From: Acuticoccus sp039034015
GTDB lineage: Bacteria; Pseudomonadota; Alphaproteobacteria; Rhizobiales; Amorphaceae
DNA: 64,000 nt
Direction of reading: 5' to 3'
NCBI GenBank assembly: GCA_039034015.1
Contig: JBCCBM010000009.1
Coordinates: 67,298-131,297, forward strand
Every line of letters starts with the position of its first letter. The first letter of the stretch is position 1. This document shows positions 7,527 through 14,679 of the stretch, piece by piece. The translations under genes and the position numbers were made by a program. The notes under the pieces are model-generated. The model ran no database searches and was not told the DNA's origin. It was given only the letters and a program-made list of their open reading frames with translations.

Positions 7527-7822
7527 CCCTCCTGCGGGGCCAAATCGCCCCCGCGCAATTTCGAAAGCCGCTCCGCAAGCTCGGTGCGCAGCGCCTCAAG
7601 GTCAAGTGTCACGCCATCCTCTTCCGTCACAAACCGCTTCTCCAGCGACAACAGCGTGTCCAACGTCTTTGCCAGCGCCCCCAAATGGCGCGGATCCTCA
7701 CTCACCCCATCAAGCCGCGCCTTTGCGCTGCGCGCCTCATTGTCCGAAAGCTGTTCGCCAAAGGCGAAAAACAGCCGCTCTACCAACCCCTTTCGGTCGG
7801 TCGCCCCGGGTGTGTCGCTCAT
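7523..7822 (-). CDS. GTA g1, small terminase-like protein
   Basis: 99 residues from the ATG at 7822, chosen because GGAGG at 7827-7831 lies four bases upstream; a frame extending to 7870 has no ribosome site. The core Leu-Gly-Ala-Leu-Ala-Lys-Thr-Leu-Asp-Thr-Leu-Leu, followed by a charged helical C-terminus, is the GTA g1 signature. It is the first gene of the cluster and overlaps the large terminase. No integrase, repressor, replication or lysis gene precedes it, which fits a domesticated GTA rather than a prophage. Confidence 0.85.
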   Translation of the reverse strand: MSDTPGATDRKGLVERLFFAFGEQLSDNEARSAKARLDGVSEDPRHLGALAKTLDTLLSLEKRFVTEEDGVTLDLEALRTELAERLSKLRGGDLAPQEG

Positions 7823-7958
7823 CGTGCCTCCAAACGACAAAAGCGCCGGTGTCCCCCACCAGCGCTTCATCCGTTGTCGTGTCGGGCCTCATACCCGGAC
7901 GCTCGCTCGATCCTCTCGAGCCCGGCGCCGCGTCGCCCACCTCTGCGACGTTGACACC

Positions 7959-7987
7959 CTTCTATCAAACGACCGTACGCAAATCAA
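7959..7987 (-). promoter_or_regulatory. Candidate sigma-70-type promoter for the GTA cluster
   Basis: On the - strand TTGATT (7982-7987) and TAGAAG (7959-7964) are separated by exactly 17 bases, each matching four of six consensus positions. They lie just after the end of the YcgN-family gene and about 135 bases before the g1 start. Nothing else promoter-like was seen in the 173-base gap. The match is moderate and unproven. Confidence 0.35.
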
Positions 7988-7995
7988 CCACAAAT

Positions 7996-8454
7996 TTAAT
8001 CCGGCTCCTCATCAACCCAATCCACAATGAAACGCTCATAGTCCTCAACCGCGACGTCCTCCTCACTCACCGTCCGGCCGCGCACAGAAACCCCAGCTAA
8101 ATGAACGGTTTGCGCATCCCCCGACACCAAAGGATGCCACCACCGCAGCGGCTCCCCTTCCGCCAAAAGCCTGTACGCACAAGTTGCAGGCAGCCACGGC
8201 AGCGTTCGCACGTCCTCCGGCGTCAGCTGCACACAATCAGGGATGGTCTCGGTCCGCCGCGCATAATCCTTGCAGCGGCAGGTCCCCGCATCGAACAGCG
8301 CACACGCCACATTCGTGTGCGCAATCTCGCCCGTGTCGGCATCTTCCAGCTTGTTCAGACAACACCGCCCGCAGCCATCGCAAAGCGCCTCCCACTCCTC
8401 GGGCGACATCTCCTCCAGCGAATTTCGGGTCCAAAACGGCTCAGCCAACCTCAT
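7996..8454 (-). CDS. YcgN family cysteine-cluster protein (UPF0260)
   Basis: 152 residues with the family's cysteine pattern: Cys25-x2-Cys28-x2-Cys31-Cys32 followed by Cys51, Cys59, Cys61 and Cys74, which probably bind a metal or an iron-sulfur cluster. Length and the start Arg-Leu-Ala-Glu-Pro-Phe-Trp are typical. Its first codons overlap the end of the DUF1491 gene, so the two are co-transcribed. The biochemical role of the family is unknown. Confidence 0.9.
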   Translation of the reverse strand: MRLAEPFWTRNSLEEMSPEEWEALCDGCGRCCLNKLEDADTGEIAHTNVACALFDAGTCRCKDYARRTETIPDCVQLTPEDVRTLPWLPATCAYRLLAEGEPLRWWHPLVSGDAQTVHLAGVSVRGRTVSEEDVAVEDYERFIVDWVDEEPD

Positions 8455-8791
8455 CCGCGGTCAAAAACACGCGCCCCGCCCGGTCTTCCACCGTCAACAG
8501 CCACAGATCGGTGTCAAACGCCACCTCGCGCTCCATCCGCTCTGACACCTCGAACGATGCCGCCCCCGCAAGCACCCGATCAAAGCGCCGCCCCAGCGCG
8601 CCCGCCGCAGGCGCCCAAAGGTCAACACCCTCATCGTGGAACACTTCGATGAAAACGGTGCCCGCGCTCGGGTCCCCCCGCCGGCTCACCGATCCAAACG
8701 CCCCCGCCTCAGACACCCGCCGCAAATAGGCCGTCGTCCAAAAATAAGAGCGCAGCCGCGGCAACGCCGTTTCAGGGTCGTCGGCAAACAT
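8441..8791 (-). CDS. DUF1491 family protein
   Basis: 116 residues matching the alphaproteobacterial DUF1491 family: the opening Pro-Arg-Leu-Arg-Ser-Tyr-Phe-Trp-Thr-Thr-Ala-Tyr-Leu-Arg, a Gly-Thr-Val-Phe-Ile-Glu-Val segment near residue 43, and a Glu-Arg-Glu-Val-Ala-Phe-Asp-Thr-Asp-Leu-Trp segment near residue 88. No function is known. It lies between the peptidoglycan-binding protein and the YcgN-family gene in one - strand run that leads toward the GTA cluster. Confidence 0.85.
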   Translation of the reverse strand: MFADDPETALPRLRSYFWTTAYLRRVSEAGAFGSVSRRGDPSAGTVFIEVFHDEGVDLWAPAAGALGRRFDRVLAGAASFEVSERMEREVAFDTDLWLLTVEDRAGRVFLTADEVG

Positions 8792-8806
8792 TTTGAAACG
8801 GTAGGC

Positions 8807-9502
8807 TCAGCCGCGAGCCTCCGCAAGCGCGCGCAACACGCTGGGCACCATTCCGCGCTCCGAAATCCCTTTCGACTGCGCAAAATCATCCAACGCCTTG
8901 CGCGAGCGGGGCCCAAGCACCCCATCCACCGCCAGCGGCCCATAGCCAAGGTCGTTCAAAACCGCCTGAACATCGCGCACCGAAAGCACCACAGAGGGCG
9001 AACTGGTCGACACCTCCCGCACCCGTGTCACGTCCGCTGGCCGCGGGGCAGACACCGCCGCCAACAGCCCAAGGCTCGGCTCCCCCGTCGCCGGCAACCC
9101 GCGCTCCGTCTCAAGCGCTGAGATCGCCGCGCGCGTCTCATCGTCCAAAACACCGCTGGTCGCCCCGGCATAAAGCCCCTTGGCCCGCAACCCGGCTTGA
9201 ATCTTGCGCACCAACTCATCCCCAGGGTCCGCCGCCGAGTGCGAGGCCACCAACGGCGCCTCCGCCCGCACCGGCACCGCCAGCTCCTCAGCTGCCCCAA
9301 AGATGGGCGCCGGATGCCGCTCGCTCTGGTCAAACAGCGCGTTGGACGAAATCACCGCCACCGCACCCACGCCCACACAAAGCAACGCCATCTGCAGCGG
9401 TCGCCGCCGCACCCGCCGCACCGTTCGGCGGCCCGACCGCCCCACGAATGCGGCCCACGCCTCAACAGGCAAAGTTTCGATCCAGGATGACAAACGCACC
9501 AC
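8807..9502 (-). CDS. Membrane-anchored protein with two peptidoglycan-binding domains
   Basis: 231 residues: a basic cytoplasmic N-terminus (residues 24-36, Arg-rich), one transmembrane helix (about residues 38-55), then two PG_binding_1-type repeats. The first is near residues 95-140 (Lys-Ile-Gln-Ala-Gly-Leu-Arg-Ala-Lys-Gly) and the second near 172-228 (Val-Gln-Ala-Val-Leu-Asn-Asp-Leu-Gly-Tyr). The arrangement places the repeats in the periplasm, where they would bind the wall. No catalytic domain is present. It heads the run containing DUF1491 and YcgN. Confidence 0.85.
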   Translation of the reverse strand: MVRLSSWIETLPVEAWAAFVGRSGRRTVRRVRRRPLQMALLCVGVGAVAVISSNALFDQSERHPAPIFGAAEELAVPVRAEAPLVASHSAADPGDELVRKIQAGLRAKGLYAGATSGVLDDETRAAISALETERGLPATGEPSLGLLAAVSAPRPADVTRVREVSTSSPSVVLSVRDVQAVLNDLGYGPLAVDGVLGPRSRKALDDFAQSKGISERGMVPSVLRALAEARG

Positions 9503-9528
9503 AAGGTCCCCCGAGCGAACGGCGCCAC

Positions 9529-9594
9529 CATGGCCGCAAACACTGAAAACCCCGTTAATCCCCGCTCAAGCGAACGCGCCGCATTGCGGCCATG
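9529..9594. repeat. 11-base inverted repeat in a divergent intergenic region
   Basis: CATGGCCGCAA at 9529-9539 is repeated perfectly inverted at 9584-9594, with 44 bases between. It occupies the 160-base gap between the divergently read peptidoglycan-binding gene and the DUF5330 gene, where both promoters must lie. It could be a pair of regulator sites or chance; no other structure was seen in the gap. Confidence 0.4.
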
Positions 9595-9662
9595 AAACCA
9601 CCGGTCCGTTAAACCGCCCCCGCTAGTCTCTCCAAAACGCTCCCAACGACGGACGCCGCGCC

Positions 9663-9980
9663 ATGACGTTCCTCCTCAAAATCCTCGCGCTCATTTTGGT
9701 TGTGGCCATCGCGGTCCCCATCCTGACGCCCCAAAGCCCCGTCGGCCACATCGTCTCCGCCGCCGTCGACGATCTCTCCGGCTTTTGCGAGCGCAAGCCC
9801 GACACCTGCCGCCAGACCGCAGAGGTCGGCCGCGACCTTGCAAAGATTGTCGCCGCCACCTTCCGCTCCCTTGCCGACGACCTTTCCGAAGACAGCCTCA
9901 CCGCCGACGACCGCACCCTCGCCCCTGCGATCGCCACCCACGACGCCAACACCGTCCTCACAAAGCAGCCCACCCCTTGA
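9663..9980 (+). CDS. DUF5330 domain protein, exported
   Basis: 105 residues. A hydrophobic N-terminal helix (residues 4-21) serves as a signal peptide or anchor. It is followed by the DUF5330 signature Phe-Cys-Glu-Arg-Lys-Pro-Asp-Thr-Cys around residues 41-49, whose two cysteines could pair in the periplasm. DUF5330 proteins are largely restricted to Hyphomicrobiales, which supports the taxonomic call. It is read divergently from the peptidoglycan-binding gene. Function unknown. Confidence 0.82.
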   Translation: MTFLLKILALILVVAIAVPILTPQSPVGHIVSAAVDDLSGFCERKPDTCRQTAEVGRDLAKIVAATFRSLADDLSEDSLTADDRTLAPAIATHDANTVLTKQPTP

Positions 9981-10012
9981 CAAGCCGGGCTCCGGCCCGC
10001 ACCCACCCAGCC

Positions 10013-10510
10013 ATGGACGAACCGCGACTTCCCGAAAAAGCCTTCCCCGTCTCGTGGGACCAATTCCACAGGGACTGCCGGGCCCTCGCCTGGCGGCTCA
10101 ACGGCGCCGGCCCCTTCACCCAGCTGGTGTGCATCACCCGCGGCGGCCTCGTCCCCGCCGCCATCGTCGCGCGTGAACTTGGCCTCAGAATCATCGACAC
10201 AATCTGCATCGTGTCCTACGGCGAATTCAAACAGCTCGAAGACCTCAAGGTCTTGAAGGACCTCGCCCCCACCGCCGAAGAGATCGACCCAAAATCCATC
10301 CTCGTCATCGACGATTTGGTTGACACCGGCAAAACCGCCCAACTCGTGCGCGCCAAACTCCCCGAGGCGCACATCGCAACGGTCTACGCCAAGCCAAAAG
10401 GCCGCCCCCAGGTGGACACGTTCGTCACCGAAGTCAGCCAAGACACCTGGATCTATTTCCCGTGGGACCTTGGCTATTCCTTCCAGCCCCCAATCCGCGG
10501 CCGCGAATAG
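10013..10510 (+). CDS. gpt: Xanthine (xanthine-guanine) phosphoribosyltransferase
   Basis: 165 residues, the usual Gpt length. It converts xanthine or guanine plus PRPP to the nucleotide in purine salvage. The PRPP loop is Ser-Ile-Leu-Val-Ile-Asp-Asp-Leu-Val-Asp-Thr-Gly-Lys-Thr at residues 95-108. Thr42-Arg43-Gly-Gly-Leu-Val-Pro matches the pyrophosphate loop, and Trp-Ile-Tyr-Phe-Pro-Trp near the C-terminus is the base-binding region of this family. The ATG at 10013 starts the family's own N-terminus; the frame stays open upstream but only as a shadow of the DUF5330 gene. It converges on rnd with a four-base gap. Confidence 0.93.
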   Translation: MDEPRLPEKAFPVSWDQFHRDCRALAWRLNGAGPFTQLVCITRGGLVPAAIVARELGLRIIDTICIVSYGEFKQLEDLKVLKDLAPTAEEIDPKSILVIDDLVDTGKTAQLVRAKLPEAHIATVYAKPKGRPQVDTFVTEVSQDTWIYFPWDLGYSFQPPIRGRE

Positions 10511-10514
10511 CCCT

Positions 10515-11753
10515 TCAGTCGGCCACCACCGGCGCATCCGGCGCCTCGCCCCGACGCTTGCGCCGACGCCGCTTCGAAGGCGGCGGCATCGGGTTCACCG
10601 GCCGCTCGCAATCAATCGTCTTCAGCGCCTGCCCATCAAACGCGATGGCAATTTCCCCCGCACGCAGCCGCAGCGCCTCTTCGCCAAACACCTCACGTCG
10701 CCAGCCGGAAAGCGCCGCCGCCTCCCCGCCCGACACAATTGTCTCCAACTCGTCCGATGTCGCAATCACCCGCGGCGCCACCCCATGGGCCTCCGCACAA
10801 AGTTTGAGGAGCACCTTCATCAGCTCCACCGCCGACTGCGCCCCATCAATGCTCGCCCGCCGCCGCTGCAACGTGGGCAGATCCTCAGGCGGCCGCGCAT
10901 TCACCTCTTTGACAAGCCCAATCACCGCCTGCCCCAACCGCGAGCGCTCAAACCCCTTGCTGGCCGTGCGCAACTTGCCGAGCGCCTCAGGCCGCACCGG
11001 CCGCTGCATCGCAATCTCATAAATAAGATCGTCCCGCATCACCCGGTTCCGCGGCACATCGCGCGCATGCGCCTCCCGCTCCCGCAGCGCCGCCACCTCC
11101 TGCAACACCGCAAGCTCCACCGGCTGCCGCGCCCGCCCCTTCAGCCGCCGCCACGCATCCTCAGGCTTTTGCTCATAGGTGCCGGGGGACGACAAAACCG
11201 ACATCTCCTCCTTCACCCAAGATTCCCGCCCATTGTCCTGAAGCATCGCGGCCAAATGCGCATAAACATCGCGCAAATGCGTCACATCCGCGAGCGCATA
11301 GGCCAGTTGCGCATCAGACAAAGGCCGCTCCGACCAGTCCGTAAACCGAGACGATTTGTCGACAACCGCCCCCGTCACCTTCCCCACAATTTGGTCATAG
11401 GCGACACTCTCACCAAACCCACAGACCATCGCAGCAACCTGCGTGTCAAAAATCGGCGCCGGCACCCGCCCCGAAAGATGATGAAAGATCTCAATATCCT
11501 GCCGCGCCGCATGAAACACTTTGAGCACTGACGGATCCGCCATCAGCGCAAACAACGGCTCCAGCGAAATCCCCTCGGCCAGAGGATCCACCACCACCGC
11601 CTCATCGGCCGACGCTATTTGAACCAGGCAAAGCCTTGGCCAAAACGTCGTCTCGCGCATAAACTCGGTGTCTACGGTGACAAACGGCGCCCCCGCCATT
11701 CGGGCGCACAGGGCCGCCAGCGCATCGGTCTCTCGTATCACGTCGACGGTCAC
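10515..11753 (-). CDS. rnd: Ribonuclease D
   Basis: 412 residues. This 3'-to-5' exoribonuclease trims tRNA precursors. DEDDy catalytic residues are visible: Asp28 and Glu30 in Val-Asp-Thr-Glu-Phe, Asp86 in Ala-Ala-Arg-Gln-Asp, and Tyr152/Asp156 in Tyr-Ala-Leu-Ala-Asp-Val. An HRDC domain follows (about residues 200-300). The C-terminal tail, Lys/Arg-rich near residue 395, is longer than in E. coli and could bind RNA. The start is GTG at 11753, overlapping the M42 peptidase stop as GTGA. In related genomes rnd sits next to ppx; here the NAGGN operon and a tRNA separate them. Confidence 0.94.
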   Translation of the reverse strand: MTVDVIRETDALAALCARMAGAPFVTVDTEFMRETTFWPRLCLVQIASADEAVVVDPLAEGISLEPLFALMADPSVLKVFHAARQDIEIFHHLSGRVPAPIFDTQVAAMVCGFGESVAYDQIVGKVTGAVVDKSSRFTDWSERPLSDAQLAYALADVTHLRDVYAHLAAMLQDNGRESWVKEEMSVLSSPGTYEQKPEDAWRRLKGRARQPVELAVLQEVAALREREAHARDVPRNRVMRDDLIYEIAMQRPVRPEALGKLRTASKGFERSRLGQAVIGLVKEVNARPPEDLPTLQRRRASIDGAQSAVELMKVLLKLCAEAHGVAPRVIATSDELETIVSGGEAAALSGWRREVFGEEALRLRAGEIAIAFDGQALKTIDCERPVNPMPPPSKRRRRKRRGEAPDAPVVAD

Positions 11754-12901
11754 AACAAGGGCTTCTCCGGCCGCGGAAACACGTCCGCATCCTCCATGGG
11801 CTGGGACGGAAACCCAGCCAGCGACCCCAGATGCTCCCGATCCCGCGCAATCTCCACGGGCGACTGCGCATAAACTGTCAACAACTCCGCCAGCGAGCGC
11901 AACGCATGCAAATGAATGCGCTCATACCCGTGCGAAGCATCCACCCCAAACGTCACCAGTGCGGTCCGCACATCGTACCCCGCCTGCAACGCCGCGGCGC
12001 TGTCTGACCGATAATACTTAAAAACGTCCTTCTGGTAACGAATTTCGTTCGCCTCACAGAGCCGAACCAACTTTTGCGTCAAATGGTAGTCAAACGGCCC
12101 CGACTGATCGGCCATCCCAAGCGTGACACCAAACTCCTGGCTCGCCTGCCCCGGCGCCGTCGTCCCATTATCGACCGTGATGAGAGAAGCCACATCGTCG
12201 GTCAACACCGAGGCCCCGCCGATCCCGATTTCCTCCGACACCGAAAAAATCACAAACAAATCAACAGGAAGCGCCACCTTCTCCCGAAGCAAAGCCTCCA
12301 CCGTCGCAAACAACACCGCAACACCCGCCTTATCATCAAGGTGCCGCGAGACAATAAAATCGTTGTCCATAAACTCAGGCTGCGGGTCGATCGCCACAAG
12401 ATCGCCAATCGCAAACCCCAGCCGCGCAAGATCTGCTTCAGACTTGATCAGCGCATCCACCCGAAGCTCAACATTGTCCCAAGCAACAGGCTGCGTATCC
12501 ACCTCATCGTTGAAGGTGTGCCCACTCGCCTTCAGCGGCAAAATCGTCCCCCGATACGCCCCGCGGTCCGTAAAAACCGTCGCCCGCGCCCCTTCCGCAA
12601 ACCGCGACGACCAGGTCCCGACCGGCACCAACTCCAGCCGCCCGTTCGCCTTAAGCCGCTTCACCTGCGCGCCCAGCGTATCCAAATGCGCAATCATCGC
12701 CCGCGCCCCGCGCGAGCTTTTGCCTGCCAGCTTTGCCCGGATCGCCCCGCGCCGCGTCACCTCCATCGGCACGCCAAGCCGCCGCAGCTCCCCCACCGCC
12801 GCCCGCACGATCGTATCGGTATAGCCCGTCGGCGAGGCGATGGACAAAAGCTCCGCCAAAGTATCTTTCAAGTAAATCGTATCAATACTCAGGCGGGACA
12901 C
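11750..12901 (-). CDS. M42-family metallopeptidase of the NAGGN osmoprotectant system
   Basis: 383 residues. Metal ligands of the M42 di-zinc site are visible: His72 and Asp74 in Ala-His-Leu-Asp-Thr, Asp189/Asp190 in Arg-His-Leu-Asp-Asp-Lys, the Glu223-Glu224 pair, and a later Asp-Asn-Gly segment. It is the third member of the conserved trio with N-acetylglutaminylglutamine synthetase and amidotransferase, whose exact role (turnover or processing of the dipeptide) is not established. It overlaps the synthetase by 13 bases and rnd by four, so it forms one transcription unit with both. Confidence 0.92.
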   Translation of the reverse strand: MSRLSIDTIYLKDTLAELLSIASPTGYTDTIVRAAVGELRRLGVPMEVTRRGAIRAKLAGKSSRGARAMIAHLDTLGAQVKRLKANGRLELVPVGTWSSRFAEGARATVFTDRGAYRGTILPLKASGHTFNDEVDTQPVAWDNVELRVDALIKSEADLARLGFAIGDLVAIDPQPEFMDNDFIVSRHLDDKAGVAVLFATVEALLREKVALPVDLFVIFSVSEEIGIGGASVLTDDVASLITVDNGTTAPGQASQEFGVTLGMADQSGPFDYHLTQKLVRLCEANEIRYQKDVFKYYRSDSAAALQAGYDVRTALVTFGVDASHGYERIHLHALRSLAELLTVYAQSPVEIARDREHLGSLAGFPSQPMEDADVFPRPEKPLL

Positions 12902-14670
12902 GGCGCCTCATCATCCTGCCGGCGCCACGCCTTGCGAACGGCGTGGGGCACCGAAAGCGGAAACAAAAGGTCCACAAAGCGCTCCGCCGTCGGCTGCGGC
13001 TCGTGGTTGGCAAGGCCCGGCCGCTCATTCGCCTCAATAAAGCGATAGATCGCGCCCCGGTGGGACGGCACCATCAAATCCACCCCCACCACCGGAATGT
13101 CGATCGCCCGGCTGATCCGCACCGCCGCATCCACCAACGCCGGATGCACATGGTCCGTCACATCGTGGATCGTCCCGCCGGTGTGCAAATTCGCGGTCCG
13201 CCGCACATCCACCCGGCGCCCCTCCTCCGGCACATCCTCCAGCGAAAACCCCTCCACGCGCAAACAACGCACCGTCTCATCATCCAGCGGGATCTTGGCT
13301 TCCCCGCCCGTCGCCGCCGACCGCCGCCGGCTCTGCGCCTCAATCAACGCCCGCAAGGTCGACGACCCATCGCCAAACACATGCGCCGCCTTCCGCACGG
13401 CCGCTGCCACCAGCCGATGGTCAATCACCACAAGCCGAAGGTCATCCCCTTCCACAAACTCCTCAACCAGCACACGGTCACAAACCTCCCGCGCCATCCG
13501 GTACGCAGCGTCAAGATCGTCATCCGCCGTCAACCCGACCGAAATCCCACGCCCCTGCTCCCCCCGCGCCGGCTTCACCACCACCTGCGCGTGCTGGTCC
13601 AGCATCGCCCGAATGTCGTCCGCCGAGCCAACCTCCCGCTCGTCCGGCACCAACACCCCGGCCGCCTCCACCACCCGGCGCGACACCGCCTTGTCATCAC
13701 AAATCGACATGGCCACCGCCGACGTCAGCTCCGACAATGACTCCCGGCACCGGATCGACCGCCCTCCATAGGTCAGCCGAAAGAACCCCTGCGCTGCATC
13801 CAAAAGCTCAACGTCGATCCCCCGCCGCCGCGCCTCCTCCACAACAATCATCGCATAAGGGTTCAGCTTTTCCTCAAAAGCCGGCCCCGCAAACAGCCTC
13901 TCATTGATCGGATTCTTCCGCTTCAGAGTATAAATCGGCTCCTTGCGGAACCCCAGCTTCTCATAAAGCTGGATCGCCAAGTCATTGTCATGCAAAACCG
14001 AAAGATCAAGCGTCCCAACGCCCCGCGCGGAAAACACCTCCGCCAGCCGCCGCACCAGCGCCTCGCCCACACCGCCCGTGCGCGCCTGGGGCGCCACCGC
14101 CAAACACCACAGCGAGCTCCCCTTATAAGGGTCCCCAAACGCCCGCCCGTGATCAATCCCCGTCACCGTCCCAACAATTTGCCCAGTATTGTCATCCTCG
14201 GCAACAAGGTAAAGAAATGCCCGCGAATCCCGCTTCCGCCAAAAGAAATCGGGCCGCACCGGCACCATCCCCCGCGAGGCATAAATGGTATTTACTGCCT
14301 CAGCATCCTCAAGGTTCGTCATTCGCCGGACGGTAAACCCATCCCGCTTCTCCCGTGCCGCCCGATAGGTCGCAAGATCCAGTCGAAACGTATGGCTCGG
14401 ATCCAAAAACATTTCTAACGGCGCCGCCGACAACATCACGTGCGGCTCAACCACATAAAACGCAATGTCCCGCCGCCCGGGCCCCTCCCGGCGCATCGCC
14501 GACGCCAACGCCTCCGAACTCTCATAGGTGTGCGCAAAGTGCAGCGTGCCCCAACCGCAGTCGAGGCCCACATTCACCGCGTCAGAGGGCGCACTGTCCC
14601 ATTCAGCGCGAAACGCACCCTCGCGTTTGCGCCGAAGCCGGTCCGCCAAAGCTCCCGATGACTTGCTCAT
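12889..14670 (-). CDS. ngg: N-acetylglutaminylglutamine synthetase (GNAT-ATP-grasp fusion)
   Basis: 593 residues with two catalytic modules. A GNAT acetyltransferase domain (about residues 110-265; acetyl-CoA loop near Gln-Ala-Arg-Thr-Gly-Gly-Val-Gly) acetylates glutamine. An ATP-grasp ligase (about 290-580, with Val-Val-Val-Lys-Pro-Ala-Arg-Gly near 365) joins the second glutamine. The product is amidated by the upstream amidotransferase to NAGGN, an osmoprotectant dipeptide known from Sinorhizobium and others. It starts ATG at 14670, nine bases after the amidotransferase stop. Length and domain order are typical. Confidence 0.93.
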   Translation of the reverse strand: MSKSSGALADRLRRKREGAFRAEWDSAPSDAVNVGLDCGWGTLHFAHTYESSEALASAMRREGPGRRDIAFYVVEPHVMLSAAPLEMFLDPSHTFRLDLATYRAAREKRDGFTVRRMTNLEDAEAVNTIYASRGMVPVRPDFFWRKRDSRAFLYLVAEDDNTGQIVGTVTGIDHGRAFGDPYKGSSLWCLAVAPQARTGGVGEALVRRLAEVFSARGVGTLDLSVLHDNDLAIQLYEKLGFRKEPIYTLKRKNPINERLFAGPAFEEKLNPYAMIVVEEARRRGIDVELLDAAQGFFRLTYGGRSIRCRESLSELTSAVAMSICDDKAVSRRVVEAAGVLVPDEREVGSADDIRAMLDQHAQVVVKPARGEQGRGISVGLTADDDLDAAYRMAREVCDRVLVEEFVEGDDLRLVVIDHRLVAAAVRKAAHVFGDGSSTLRALIEAQSRRRSAATGGEAKIPLDDETVRCLRVEGFSLEDVPEEGRRVDVRRTANLHTGGTIHDVTDHVHPALVDAAVRISRAIDIPVVGVDLMVPSHRGAIYRFIEANERPGLANHEPQPTAERFVDLLFPLSVPHAVRKAWRRQDDEAPCPA

Positions 14671-14679
14671 CAGGCCCCC

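Noticed and set aside
7737..7940. Small gene upstream of GTA g1
   Set aside because: The frame overlaps g1 in another register, has no ribosome site or recognisable product, and g1 has a clear start at 7822.
9530..9595. A 21-codon + strand reading frame in the gap before the DUF5330 gene
   Set aside because: Too short to judge, no ribosome site, and the region is better described by its inverted repeat.
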